64,000 bases of DNA from Actinoplanes utahensis (lineage in GTDB: Bacteria; Actinomycetota; Actinomycetes; Mycobacteriales; Micromonosporaceae): contig NZ_BOMZ01000003.1 of assembly GCF_016862455.1 (NCBI RefSeq), positions 43,030 to 107,029 of the forward strand. The letters are read 5' to 3'. Of the stretch, positions 42,749-52,109 are shown piece by piece (position 1 is the stretch's first letter; each line of letters starts with the position of its first letter). A program made the translations under genes and the position numbers. The notes under the pieces were generated by a model. The model made no database searches and was not told the origin of the DNA. It saw only the letters and a program-made list of their open reading frames with translations.

Positions 42749-44233
42749 GTGCGGAAAGCGATTCTGATCATTGGGCTGGTCCTGCCGGCCATCGCCGGCG
42801 CCGGTGTGCTGGCCGGCCGCCCCTGGCAGGATCCGCCCGGCGAGACCGTCCCCGGCGGCCTCGACCTGCCGTGGATGTGGCAGGCCACCGTCGACATGGA
42901 CCCGCCCGGCCCCGCCTCCGTCCTGGCCGGCGGCGACACCCTCGGCTTCCGCGGCACCGACATCATCGACTCCGAAGGCAAGATCGCGGTGGTCGGCCGC
43001 AACGGCGACTACCGGATGACCCTGCACGGCGGCTGGGACGACATCTCCGCCGGCGAGGACGTGCTGCTGTCCCCGGACGGGCGGCGGCTGGCCCAGCCCT
43101 CCGCCTACCAGAACGCCCTCGAGATCATCGACCTCACCACCGGCGCCACCACCCTGGTCGGCGCCACCTCGCTGGCCGGCAGCCCCGCCTCCTCCGGCGG
43201 CCCGGCGTCGCCCAGTGGTTCCCCCTCCCCCGGTGGCCCGGCATCGCCCAGCGGTTCCCCCTCGCCCGACAGCTCGGCGTCGCCCAGCGGTTCCCCCTCG
43301 CCCGGCAGCTCGGCGTCGCCCAGCGGTTCCGTCTCGTCCGGTGGCCCGGCTTCGCTGGCCGGTTCCATCGAAGACCTGCGCTGGGCCGGGCCGGTCGCCT
43401 GGGCGCCGGACGGCCGGTCGATGCTCGCCGAGACGTACACGTTCGGCAGTGACGCGACCCAGCTGGTGTGGGTGGATCTGAGCAGCGGCGCCGTGCAGCC
43501 GCTCGACGACAAGCAGCCGTACGGGTCGGAGCGGGCCGCGTCACGCGGCGCGTTCGCCCCGGACAGCCGCGGCATCGCCGTGTCCCACGGCTCGTCGCTG
43601 CGGCTGACGGCCCCCGACGGCGGCACACGCTGGACCGTCGACCTCGGCCCGCGCGCCTATCTCGCCGGCACGGGGGCGTTCCACCCGGACGGCACCCGCA
43701 TCGCGATCGCCAACCTCGACGGCTGCCTGGAGGACTGCGACGCCGCCGCGCTCGCCGCCCGCCGGTGGACGATCACCTACCGGGACGCGGCCACCGGCGC
43801 ACCCACCACCGGCCCGGAACTGCCCGCGGTCACCGGCATGGCGGTCCGCGCCGTCGGCTGGAGCCAGGGACGTGACCTCGTCGTGCTGCGCCACGAGCCC
43901 GAACACGACGCCTACCGGGACACCTCCCGCGGCGCCGATCGCGCCTGGGACGACACCGGCTGGTGGGAGACCGGCCACGTCACCCTGCTGGGTCTCGGCA
44001 CCGACGGCGGAACCCGCGTCCTGCTCGACCCACCGGACGGGGTCCTGACCCTGGACGTGGCCCAGGACCTGGTGCAGGCCGGCCGCTTCGGTGGGCCGGT
44101 CCCCACCGCCGGACCGTTCCCGGCGCGCCCCATCATCGCGTGGGCCCTGGTGCCGCTCGCCTGCCTCGCCATCGTCTTCACCCCGCTGCTGTTCTGGCTG
44201 GCCGCCGTCCGCCGCCGGCGCAGAAACACCTGA
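42749..44233 (+). CDS. Membrane-anchored beta-propeller-like protein with Pro/Ser linker
   Basis: Protein of 494 aa. A signal anchor lies at 2-20 and an extracellular part has WD40/TolB-like strands (LLSPDGRRLAQPS, AWAPDGRSM, FHPDGTRIAIANLDG). Between the first blades lies a 36-bp DNA repeat giving a 12-residue Pro/Ser/Gly unit four times. A C-terminal TM (about 465-485) ends in a basic tail. GTG 42749 follows CATACT by seven bases, consistent with a leaderless transcript. Function unknown. Confidence 0.75.
   Translation: MRKAILIIGLVLPAIAGAGVLAGRPWQDPPGETVPGGLDLPWMWQATVDMDPPGPASVLAGGDTLGFRGTDIIDSEGKIAVVGRNGDYRMTLHGGWDDISAGEDVLLSPDGRRLAQPSAYQNALEIIDLTTGATTLVGATSLAGSPASSGGPASPSGSPSPGGPASPSGSPSPDSSASPSGSPSPGSSASPSGSVSSGGPASLAGSIEDLRWAGPVAWAPDGRSMLAETYTFGSDATQLVWVDLSSGAVQPLDDKQPYGSERAASRGAFAPDSRGIAVSHGSSLRLTAPDGGTRWTVDLGPRAYLAGTGAFHPDGTRIAIANLDGCLEDCDAAALAARRWTITYRDAATGAPTTGPELPAVTGMAVRAVGWSQGRDLVVLRHEPEHDAYRDTSRGADRAWDDTGWWETGHVTLLGLGTDGGTRVLLDPPDGVLTLDVAQDLVQAGRFGGPVPTAGPFPARPIIAWALVPLACLAIVFTPLLFWLAAVRRRRRNT
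43199..43342 (+). repeat. 36-bp in-frame tandem repeat, four copies
   Basis: Four 36-base units encode GPASPSGSPSPG-like segments (SS in place of GP in some), followed by a partial copy. All units keep the frame. It forms a flexible linker inserted within the propeller-like protein and is likely length-variable between strains. Confidence 0.85.
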
Positions 44234-44311
44234 CAGCCACAGCCGCCGACCCGGCGGCAGCACCGCTCCCCGGTCCCGCCTCCCGCGCGGTGGGGATCAG
44301 CCCAGTGGGGA

Positions 44312-44974
44312 TCATGCGCTCGGGGTGATCAGGCCGGTCTCGTAGGCGAGGATGACGGCCTGGGCGCGGTCGCGCAGGTCGAGTTTGGCGAAGATGCGGG
44401 CGACGTGCGTCTTGACGGTCGCCTCGCTCAGGGTGAGGGCCTCGGCCAGTTCGGTGTTGGACAGGCCGCGGCCCAGCATGGTCAGAACCTCCAGCTCGCG
44501 GGGGGTCAGCGCGGTCAGGTCACGGTGCAGCGCCGGGGTCTCGCTCTCGGTGGCGAACCGCTGCACCAGGCGGCGGGTGATCGACGGGGCGAGCAGGGCG
44601 TCGCCGGTGCCGACCAGACGGACCGCGGCGGCCAGGTGGTCGGCGGTCACATCCTTGAGCAGGAAACCGCTGGCACCGGCGGTCAGCGCGGCATAGACGT
44701 AACGGTCCAGGTCGAACGTGGTCAGCATGAGGATCCGGCAGTCGCGGGTACGGGCCAGGATCCGCCTGGTGGCCTCGATGCCGTCCAGGCCGGGCATCCG
44801 GATGTCCATCAGCACCACGTCGGGCCGCAGCCGCCGCTCGGCCTCGACCGCGGCAGCCCCGTCACCGGCCTCACCGACGACGTCGATGCCCCGGGCCGTG
44901 AGGATCATCCGGAACCCGGTCCTGATCAGCTCCTGATCGTCGACGATCAGCACCCGCGGCCCGATATCGCTCAT
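44312..44974 (-). CDS. NarL/FixJ-family response regulator
   Basis: Regulator of 220 aa. The receiver begins VLIVDDQELIRTGF with phospho-Asp in VVLMDIRMPG (about 57) and Lys in FLLKDV. The LuxR-type HTH at the C-terminus has LTPRELEVLTMLGRGLSNTE. It is coupled to the kinase by ATGA overlap. The divergent ABC exporter (46055-49068) is the likely target. Confidence 0.93.
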   Translation of the reverse strand: MSDIGPRVLIVDDQELIRTGFRMILTARGIDVVGEAGDGAAAVEAERRLRPDVVLMDIRMPGLDGIEATRRILARTRDCRILMLTTFDLDRYVYAALTAGASGFLLKDVTADHLAAAVRLVGTGDALLAPSITRRLVQRFATESETPALHRDLTALTPRELEVLTMLGRGLSNTELAEALTLSEATVKTHVARIFAKLDLRDRAQAVILAYETGLITPSA

Positions 44975-45912
44975 CTCGCGTCCAAGGGCAGGCGGGCGCG
45001 GACCCGGTAGCCGCCGCCGAGCCTGCGCCGCGCGTCGAGGTCGCCGCCGTAGAGCGCGACCCGCTCGCGCAGCCCCGCCAGACCGCGCCCGGTCCCGCGC
45101 TCCTCCCGGCCGTCGGCGCCACCGGGACGGCCGGCGCCGTCGGTGGTTCCGCTCCGCTCCTCCCTGCCGGCACCCGCGCTCAAGCGGCCCGGCCCCGGGG
45201 ACAGAGTGGCGGGGCGGGTGGGCCGGGACGGCCGGCGTGGATGGCCGGCGGTCAGGACGCTGGGGCCGGTGGTCAGGATCTCGACGCGGAGGGAGTGGCC
45301 GGCGTAGCGGATGGTGACCTCGGCCTTGCCGCCGGAACCGTGTTTGAGAGCGTTGGTCAGCGCCTCCTGCACGATGCGGAACGCGGTGACGTCGATGCCG
45401 GTCGGCAGCGGCCGGGGCTCGCCCGCGATCCGCACCTCGACCGGCAGGCCGGCGAAGGCGATCCGGTCCACCAGCGGGCCGAGCCTGGTCAGGGTGGGTT
45501 GAGGGGCGAACACCGTACCCTCGTCGTCGTCATCGTCGCCGTCGGCGGCCGGAGCCAGCAGGCCCAGCAGATGCCGCAGCTCCGTCATCGTGTCGCGGCC
45601 CGCGCGCTCGACCGCGGCGAGCGCCGCGCCCGCCTCGTCCGGCATCGTGGCCAGGACCTCGCGGGCCGCGCCGGCCTGCACGATCATGACGCTGACGTTG
45701 TGGCTGACGATGTCGTGCAGCTCGCGGGCGATGCGGGCACGCTCCTCACCGACGGCGGCCCGCGCCGCGGTCTCCCGCTCGCGCTCGAGCAGCCAGCCCC
45801 GCTCCCCCAGCGCCCGCTCGTGCCGCTGCCGGGCCCGGCGCAGCGCGAGCCCGAGGCCCGCAGCGGCCAGGGAGGCCGTCACGAGCGCCACGACGAGCAT
45901 CCACGTTCCCAC
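44971..45912 (-). CDS. HisKA_3-type sensor kinase with an unusual linker
   Basis: Kinase of 313 aa, of the NarX/DesK-like type. The phospho-acceptor motif is ARELHDIVSHNVSVMIVQ and the ATPase has QEALTNALKHG then GRGLAGLRERV. Only one TM is clear (about 4-24), so sensing may be intramembrane. Between the N-box and the G-box lies about 50 residues of Arg/Pro/Gly-rich low-complexity sequence in place of a normal compact ATP lid. GTG 45912 is used; ATG a few codons on is possible. It is coupled to the regulator. Confidence 0.88.
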   Translation of the reverse strand: MGTWMLVVALVTASLAAAGLGLALRRARQRHERALGERGWLLERERETAARAAVGEERARIARELHDIVSHNVSVMIVQAGAAREVLATMPDEAGAALAAVERAGRDTMTELRHLLGLLAPAADGDDDDDEGTVFAPQPTLTRLGPLVDRIAFAGLPVEVRIAGEPRPLPTGIDVTAFRIVQEALTNALKHGSGGKAEVTIRYAGHSLRVEILTTGPSVLTAGHPRRPSRPTRPATLSPGPGRLSAGAGREERSGTTDGAGRPGGADGREERGTGRGLAGLRERVALYGGDLDARRRLGGGYRVRARLPLDAR

Positions 45913-46054
45913 GCACGGAACAGTGCCAGACAGCGATGGCCGGGCGCATCATCCCGTGGTCGGTGGCCCGTACATCCCCGGTATGACTACCACGGCCCGA
46001 TTCCATCCGGCAGCCGATGCGCTTGGCTTGAGGACGTCCGTAGCGTGCAGCGAC

Positions 46055-46744
46055 ATGACGACAGAGACGGTGGTGCGCCTCGATGGTGTGCGCAAGGAGT
46101 ACGGCGAGACGGCCGCCCTGGACGGCGTCTCCCTGCGGATCCGCCGGGGCGAGGCCGTGGCCGTGATGGGCCCGTCCGGCTGTGGCAAGTCGACGCTGCT
46201 CAACATGGTCGCCGGCCTGGACCGGCCGACCTCCGGGGAGGTGACCGTGCACGGCGAGCGCCTCGACCTGATGAGCGAGACGCGCCTGGCCCTGTTCCGC
46301 CGCCACCACCTCGGCATGATCTTCCAGTTCTTCAATCTGCTCGACGATCTGTCCGCGCTGGACAACGTGGCTCTGGCCGCCCAGCTGACCGGTTCGCCGG
46401 CCGGCACCGCCCGGCGCCGGGCGCTGGAGCTCTTCGACGAGCTGGGCATCGCCGACCGGCGCGACCTCTATCCGGCCGCCCTGTCCGGCGGTGAGCGCCA
46501 GCGGGTCGCGGTCGCCCGCGCGCTGATGAACCGGCCGGCCCTGCTGCTGGCCGACGAGCCCACCGGCGCTCTCGACAGCAGGGCCGGTGAGCAGGTGATG
46601 GACCTGCTGATCGACCTCAACCAGATCGGTCAGACGCTGCTGATCGTCACCCACGACGAGCGGCTCGCGCACCGCTGCGCCAGCCGCCTGGTCGAGTTCG
46701 CCGACGGGCGGATCGCGGCCGAGTCCACCCTGGACCGGGTGTGA
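46055..46744 (+). CDS. ABC transporter ATPase (MacB/LolD-like)
   Basis: ATPase of 229 aa. Walker A is GPSGCGKST, signature LSGGERQRVAVARAL, Walker B LLLADEPTGALD, and the H-loop is VTHD. This subfamily pairs with FtsX-type permeases that drive extracellular or envelope substrates without a true channel. It is coupled by GTGA to the permease and divergent to the RR/HK pair 142 bases away. This layout is common for antimicrobial-peptide response modules, but the substrate is unproven. Confidence 0.94.
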   Translation: MTTETVVRLDGVRKEYGETAALDGVSLRIRRGEAVAVMGPSGCGKSTLLNMVAGLDRPTSGEVTVHGERLDLMSETRLALFRRHHLGMIFQFFNLLDDLSALDNVALAAQLTGSPAGTARRRALELFDELGIADRRDLYPAALSGGERQRVAVARALMNRPALLLADEPTGALDSRAGEQVMDLLIDLNQIGQTLLIVTHDERLAHRCASRLVEFADGRIAAESTLDRV

Positions 46745-49068
46745 GAGCCGTGTGGGCGGCCGCGCGGGCCGCGGTCCGCCGGCGCCGGTTGCAGACGTTC
46801 GTGATCGGGCTGGTGGCGTTCCTCTGCACGGCCACCGTGGTGGTGTCGCTGGCGCTGCTGGATGCCACCTCTACGCCGTTCGACCGGGTCTTCGCCGCCC
46901 AGCGGGGCGCGCACGCGGTGGCGGCGTTCGACCGGGCGCTGGTCAGCGACGCGCAGCTCACCGGCGCGCGGGAGGGGGTGGCGGCGTCGGCGGGCCCGTT
47001 CGCGCAGGCGACCGTCAGCCTGGAGAGCGACGATCCGGGCCCCTGGCTGCGCGGGCCGCTGCGGGTGGTCGGGCGGGCCGCTCCGGACGGTGACGTGGAC
47101 CGCCTGGACGTCTGGCAGGGCCGATGGGCGACCGGGCCGGGCGAGGTCGTGCTCAACGCGGTGCCGGCGGACGGGGAGCGGTTCGCACAAGGGCCGCTGT
47201 CCGCGGTCAGCGAGGTCACCGTGGGCGGGACGACGCTGCGGGTGGTCGGGTGGGCGTGGAGCGTCAGCGCCTCCGCGGACGCCTGGGCGACTCCCGCGCA
47301 GGTGGCGCAGCTGGATCCGGCCGGCACCCAGATGCTCTACCGGTTCTCCGGCGACGTCTCCAGCCGGGAGGCCGTGCGGCAGCGACTGTCCGGGGTGACC
47401 ACGGGGCTGCCCGGCCGGTCCCTGCTCGCGGCTCAGCCGTACCAGGTGATGAAGGACGAGGCGGCCGAGACCGCCGGGGTCTACCTGCCGTTCCTGGGGC
47501 CGTTCGGGGTGCTCGGCCTGCTGGTCGCCGTGCTCATCGTCGGCAACGTGGTGAGTGGCGCGGTGGTCTCCGGGTTCCGGCACATCGGGGTGCTCAAGTC
47601 CCTCGGTTTCACTCCGCGGCAGGTCGTCGCGGTCTATCTGACCATGGTGTCGGTGCCGGCGGTCACGGGCGCGGTGCTCGGCACGGCCCTGGGTGTGGCC
47701 GGGGCATACCCGCTGCTCAGTGACACGTTCCGCGATCTCGGCTACGGGCAGACCGGCGTGCCGACGTGGGTGTGGGTGGCCGGGCTGCTCGGCGTGCCGG
47801 GGCTGGTGCTGCTGACCGCGCTGGTGCCCGCCCGGCGTGCCGGCCGGCTGTCGGCCGCCGAGGCGATCAGCGCGGGCAGCGCTCCGCGGCGGGGTCGCGG
47901 TCTGCGTGTCCAGCGCGCCTTGAGTGGTACGCGACTGCCGCGCTCGGTCAGCCTCGGGCTGGGCCTGCCGTTCGCCCGGCCGGCGCGGACCGCGCTGACC
48001 ATGGCGTCGCTGCTGCTCGGGGTGATCACGGTGACGTTCGCGACCGGCCTGTCCGGTTCGCTCCTGCGGGTCGCCGCCCTGGGCACCGAGGCGGGCGGGG
48101 ACATCGGGATCCGTCCCGGCAACCCTGATTTCAACGAGACGATGAGCACCCGCACCCATCAGGAGGTCGAGGCGCTGCTCCGCGGCCTGCCGGGCACGGA
48201 GCGGATCGGCATCTCGGTGACCCGGAGCTATGCGATGGTGGGGCAGAGCAGCCCGGTCCAGGTGGACTTCGTCCGCGGTGACGTCGCGGCGATGGGTCAT
48301 GAGAGGCAGCTCATCGCGGGCCGGTGGATGTCGGCGCCGGGTGAGGTGGTGGCGCCCACCGAGATGGCGAACGAGCGCGGCCTGAAGGTCGGTGACACGC
48401 TCACCCTGGAGGTGGCCGGCGACCGGATGACGGTCACCCTGGTCGGGGTGACGATGATGGGGCTGCCCGGCTCCGGCGACGACGCGCTGTTCGCGCCGTG
48501 GCGGGAGGTGCCGGGCGCCACCCCGGACGACTACTACTACCAGGTGGAGGTCGCCGAGGGCACCGACCTGGCGGGATACATGGGGGCGGTCCGGGCCGCC
48601 GATCCCGGCCTGTCGCCGTGGGACAACAGCGGCGGGGACGACGTGACGCCGGTGGTGACCACGTTCGCCACGGTGCTGGCGCTGCTGCTGGCCACGGTGG
48701 CGGCGCTCGGGGTGCTCAACACGGTCGCCCTCGACGTCCTGGACCGCCGCCGTGATCTGGGCATGCTCAAGTCGATCGGGATGACGCCACGCCAGGTGAT
48801 CACGATGCTGGTGACGTCGATGGCGGCGCTCGGTGTGGTCGGTGGCCTGCTCGGCATCCCGTTCGGCCTGGCCGCACACCGGCTGGTCATTCCGATGGCC
48901 GCCGACTCCGCCAAGATCACCCTGCCGGATTCGGTGATGGCCGTGTGGAACCCGGTCACGCTCGCCCTGATGGTCCTCTGCGGGGTGCTGATCGCGGTGC
49001 TGGGCGCGCTGCTGCCGGCACGTTCCGCGGCCCGCCTGACGATCGCCCGGGTCCTGCACAACGAGTGA
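46741..49068 (+). CDS. FtsX/MacB-type ABC permease
   Basis: Permease of 775 aa. A first TM (about 15-37) is followed by a large extracytoplasmic domain. The first FtsX core (about 240-375; NVVSGAVVSGFRHIGVLKSL) comes next, then another TM near 420, a second outer domain, and a second FtsX core (about 640-770; LNTVALDVLDRRRDLGMLKS). The two FtsX cores are duplicated, as in long actinobacterial permeases of this family. The start GTG overlaps the ATPase stop. Confidence 0.92.
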   Translation: MRAVWAAARAAVRRRRLQTFVIGLVAFLCTATVVVSLALLDATSTPFDRVFAAQRGAHAVAAFDRALVSDAQLTGAREGVAASAGPFAQATVSLESDDPGPWLRGPLRVVGRAAPDGDVDRLDVWQGRWATGPGEVVLNAVPADGERFAQGPLSAVSEVTVGGTTLRVVGWAWSVSASADAWATPAQVAQLDPAGTQMLYRFSGDVSSREAVRQRLSGVTTGLPGRSLLAAQPYQVMKDEAAETAGVYLPFLGPFGVLGLLVAVLIVGNVVSGAVVSGFRHIGVLKSLGFTPRQVVAVYLTMVSVPAVTGAVLGTALGVAGAYPLLSDTFRDLGYGQTGVPTWVWVAGLLGVPGLVLLTALVPARRAGRLSAAEAISAGSAPRRGRGLRVQRALSGTRLPRSVSLGLGLPFARPARTALTMASLLLGVITVTFATGLSGSLLRVAALGTEAGGDIGIRPGNPDFNETMSTRTHQEVEALLRGLPGTERIGISVTRSYAMVGQSSPVQVDFVRGDVAAMGHERQLIAGRWMSAPGEVVAPTEMANERGLKVGDTLTLEVAGDRMTVTLVGVTMMGLPGSGDDALFAPWREVPGATPDDYYYQVEVAEGTDLAGYMGAVRAADPGLSPWDNSGGDDVTPVVTTFATVLALLLATVAALGVLNTVALDVLDRRRDLGMLKSIGMTPRQVITMLVTSMAALGVVGGLLGIPFGLAAHRLVIPMAADSAKITLPDSVMAVWNPVTLALMVLCGVLIAVLGALLPARSAARLTIARVLHNE

Positions 49069-49100
49069 CCGCCGCCCGCGCCCCGCCGCGGCGACCGGCC

Positions 49101-49156
49101 CGGGTCGCCGGAGGTGGAGCGGGCGGTCCGGGTCGCCGGAGGTGGAGCGGGCGGTC
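49101..49156. repeat. 28-bp direct repeat, two copies
   Basis: 49101-49128 and 49129-49156 are identical (cgggtcgccggaggtggagc..). They lie in the gap between the permease stop and the convergent GGDEF gene and encode nothing recognisable. Confidence 0.8.
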
Positions 49157-49259
49157 CCGGCCGCATTCCGGTCGCGCGGAGGAGGGTCGCGGCGGAAGGC
49201 GGTGCGGTGGTGGAAGGACGGTGTTGAGGGAGGGCGGTGTGGTGGTGACCGCGAAGTCG

Positions 49260-50627
49260 TCAGGCGGCCAGGGGGAGGTCGGCGGAGGATGGTTCCAGGG
49301 ACTCCTGCCAGATCGCCCAGCGGGTTTGCGGGCCCAGGGACTTCGCCTTGTACATGGCCAGGTCGGCGCGGTGCACGATCTCGTCGTGGGTGAGCCGGCC
49401 GGCGTCGGTGACGGCGACGCCGATGCTGGCGGCCAGGGTGATCAGGTGGCCGTCCACGACGACCGGGCCGAGGGCGGCGGCCAGGCGCCCCGCGGCCTCG
49501 TACGCCTCCTCGGGCCGGTGAATGTCGGGCAGCACCACCGCGAACTCGTCGCCGCCCAGCCGGGCCGGGATCGCCGAGGCGGGCACGCTGCGGCGCAGCA
49601 CCCCGGCGAACTCGGCCAGCACCCGGTCGCCGACCTTGTGCCCGAGGGTGTCGTTGATCTCCTTGAAACCGTTCATGTCGATCACCAGGATGCCCGTGCG
49701 GGTGCCCCGGGCCAGTGTCCGGTACGACACCTGCCGGAACATGCTCCGGTTGCCGAGCCCGGTCAGCCCGTCGGTGAGGGCCCGCTCGTCGCTCTCCCGC
49801 TGCACGAGCGTCTGCCGGTAGAGCACCAGCACGCTGAGCGCCGCACTGCCGAGCGCCAGTCCGCCCCACGGGTGGAACGAGCCGTCCTGCCAGGCCTGCG
49901 CCAGCATCAGCAGGTGCGCGACGGCGACCGCGGTGAACGGCAGGTACCGCCCGGCGGCGACGGTCCGGCGCGGGGCCCGGCCCACCCGGGGCCGGGTCTG
50001 CGCGACGGCGGCCGCCGCGAGCAGCGCGTCCGCGGCGATCCACCAGACGTACTGCCAGGACTCCGGCATCGCGGTCAGACGGCCGTGCAGCGCGTCGCCG
50101 GTGAACAGGATGAACGTCGCGGCGGTGAGCAGCCGCAACGGCCGCTGGGCGGACTCCTCGGCGCCGCGCAGCAGCGCTCGCGCCGCGCTGTACAGCAGCG
50201 CCAGGTCACCCAGCGGGAACAACACGTCGGTGAGCGGGATGGAACCGGAGTCGCGCAGCTGCGGCCCGATCGTGGTGTACCAGAGCACCACCGAGCCGCC
50301 GGCCATCACGGTCAGCGCGTCGATGGCCGCCTTGAGCCGGCCGCGGCGGTCGCCCACGGCGAGCGGGAACCGTTGCAGGGCGATCAGCAGCGCGCCGACG
50401 AACAGCACGTGCGTCACGTCGTCCCAGCGCGATCCGCCGAGCACCATCGGCAGCGGGACGGTCACCACGAGCACGGCGAAGCAGGCGGCGACCGCGCCCC
50501 ACGCCTGCCGCAGCCGGGGCGGCAGGGTTCGGGTCCGCGCGGCACGGACGGCCGCGGCCACACCGAAGACGCCGAGGGCGAACCGGGTGCCTTCAGCGAT
50601 CTGCTCGTACCAGGTGAGCGCCAGCAT
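49260..50627 (-). CDS. Membrane GGDEF diguanylate cyclase
   Basis: Enzyme of 455 aa predicted to make cyclic di-GMP from GTP. About eight TM helices span 1-270, and a GGDEF domain spans about 285-440 with ALTDGLTGLGNRS, DMNGFKEINDTLGH and an intact RLGGDEFAVVL signature. It has no EAL domain. The sensory role of the TM region is unknown. ATG at 50627. It is divergent to the SfnB-like gene. Confidence 0.92.
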   Translation of the reverse strand: MLALTWYEQIAEGTRFALGVFGVAAAVRAARTRTLPPRLRQAWGAVAACFAVLVVTVPLPMVLGGSRWDDVTHVLFVGALLIALQRFPLAVGDRRGRLKAAIDALTVMAGGSVVLWYTTIGPQLRDSGSIPLTDVLFPLGDLALLYSAARALLRGAEESAQRPLRLLTAATFILFTGDALHGRLTAMPESWQYVWWIAADALLAAAAVAQTRPRVGRAPRRTVAAGRYLPFTAVAVAHLLMLAQAWQDGSFHPWGGLALGSAALSVLVLYRQTLVQRESDERALTDGLTGLGNRSMFRQVSYRTLARGTRTGILVIDMNGFKEINDTLGHKVGDRVLAEFAGVLRRSVPASAIPARLGGDEFAVVLPDIHRPEEAYEAAGRLAAALGPVVVDGHLITLAASIGVAVTDAGRLTHDEIVHRADLAMYKAKSLGPQTRWAIWQESLEPSSADLPLAA

Positions 50628-50681
50628 GCCGGTGCTGATCGGTCCCGCGAACCGCTACTTGAGGGGTCATAGGATCAGCGG

Positions 50682-51863
50682 ATGGCCGTACCCCAGACAC
50701 ATGACGAGGCGCTCGCCGCCGCCCGTGCCCTCGCCGGTCTCCTCGAACCCGGGGCGATCCAGCGGGACCGGGACGGCGCGGACGTCGTCCCGGCCGAGGC
50801 GCTCGCCGCCCTCGACGCCTCCGGCCTGCTCGGCATCACGATTCCGGCCACCGACGGCGGGCCCGGCCTGGGCCCGCGCACGCTCGCCGAGGTGATCCGG
50901 ATCATCGCCGCCGCCGATCCGGCGATCGCCCAGGTGCCGCAGGGGCACTTCCTGATGATCGACGTGATCGCGGTGCACGGCGGCGACGAGGCCCGCAAAC
51001 GGATCTTCGGTGAGGTGCCGGCCGGCCGGCGGCTCGGCAACGCCCTCGCCGAACGCGGCGGCAAACACGCCCAGGATCTGCGGACGCGGATCAGCGGCGG
51101 ACTGCTGGACGGCGTGAAGTACTACACGACAGGTGCTCTGACCAGCGCGTGGATCGCGGTCAGCGCGCTCGACGAGGACGGCCGGCTGGTGCTGGCGCTG
51201 GTGCCGCGCGACGCCGACGGCGTGGCGGTGGACACCGACTGGGACGTGGTCGGGCAGCGGGCGACGATCAGCGGCACGGCGACGTTCACCCGGGTGGCGG
51301 TGGAGCCGGGGCTGCGGATCGACTACGCGGGCGCCTACCAGGTGCCGCAGCAACTCGGCGCGCGGGCGCAGCTGGTGCACACGGCGATCGAGGTGGGCAT
51401 CGCGGGGGCGGCACTGCGGGACGCCCGCTGGTTCCTGCGGGAGAAGGCACGGCCGTCGAGCGAGGCGGTGCGGCACGGCGCGGCGGCAGCGGCCGACGAC
51501 CCGCACGTGCGGCACCGGTACGGGCGTCTGGTCAGCCGGGTCCGGGCTGCTGAGGCGCTGCTGGAGTCGGCCGCCCGTACCCTCGAGGAAGTGGGTTTGA
51601 TCCCGGCCGACGCGGAGGCCGCCGCACGCGGATCGCTCGCCGTCGCCGCGGCGAAGGCCTTCGCCAGCGAGATCGCGGTCGAGGCCGGGTCGGAGCTGTT
51701 CACGCTCTGCGGCACCAGCTCGGCCGCCGCGAAGTACGACCTGGACCGGCACTGGCGCAACGCCCGCACCCACAGCGTCCACGATCCGATGGACTGGAAG
51801 TACGCCCACATCGCCGCTTACGACCTCGCCGACCAACTACCCCCCAACCACGGCCAGCTCTGA
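50682..51863 (+). CDS. SfnB/DszC-like flavin oxidoreductase
   Basis: Acyl-CoA-dehydrogenase-fold protein of 393 aa, of the SfnB/DszC type used in sulfur acquisition and desulfurisation rather than fatty-acid oxidation. The end RHWRNARTHSVHDPMDWK is the family signature, and no catalytic Glu of acyl-CoA dehydrogenases is present there. The substrate is probably an organosulfur or other small molecule. TAGGAT six bases before the ATG points to a leaderless transcript. A long inverted repeat lies past the stop. Confidence 0.85.
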   Translation: MAVPQTHDEALAAARALAGLLEPGAIQRDRDGADVVPAEALAALDASGLLGITIPATDGGPGLGPRTLAEVIRIIAAADPAIAQVPQGHFLMIDVIAVHGGDEARKRIFGEVPAGRRLGNALAERGGKHAQDLRTRISGGLLDGVKYYTTGALTSAWIAVSALDEDGRLVLALVPRDADGVAVDTDWDVVGQRATISGTATFTRVAVEPGLRIDYAGAYQVPQQLGARAQLVHTAIEVGIAGAALRDARWFLREKARPSSEAVRHGAAAAADDPHVRHRYGRLVSRVRAAEALLESAARTLEEVGLIPADAEAAARGSLAVAAAKAFASEIAVEAGSELFTLCGTSSAAAKYDLDRHWRNARTHSVHDPMDWKYAHIAAYDLADQLPPNHGQL

Positions 51864-51952
51864 CCCACCCACAGGCCACGGCCACGGCCATGAACCGCCG
51901 CCTCGCCCATGACCCCATTGTCTTCAGTGCGCCCCTGGCCACAGAACTGCCC

Positions 51953-52054
51953 GCAAAATGCCGCCGGTGTCGAGGCGAGTGATTTTCCGACGCCCAGTGG
52001 GGTTCTGGGTGGCGGAAAATCGCCCGCCTCGACACCGGTTACCAGGCATTTTGC
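51953..52054. repeat. 102-bp imperfect inverted repeat
   Basis: The left arm from 51953 (GCAAAATGCC, then CGGTGTCGAGGCG..GATTTTCCG) matches the reverse complement of the right arm ending at 52054, with a few mismatches, one 4-base insertion and a 7-base loop (51998-52004). Arms are about 45-50 bases. It lies between two convergent genes, so it could act as a bidirectional terminator, or be a MITE or REP-like element. Confidence 0.8.
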
Positions 52055-52070
52055 CGCGGAGCGAAGCGAA

Positions 52071-52109
52071 GCCAGCTAGCCCAGCCAGCTAGCCCAGCCA
52101 GCTAGCTCA
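52071..52109. repeat. 13-bp tandem repeat, three copies
   Basis: gccagctagccca occurs three times (last copy one mismatch) at 52071, 52084 and 52097. It overlaps the stop codon of the minus-strand GNAT gene and supplies extra TAG stops there. Confidence 0.85.
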
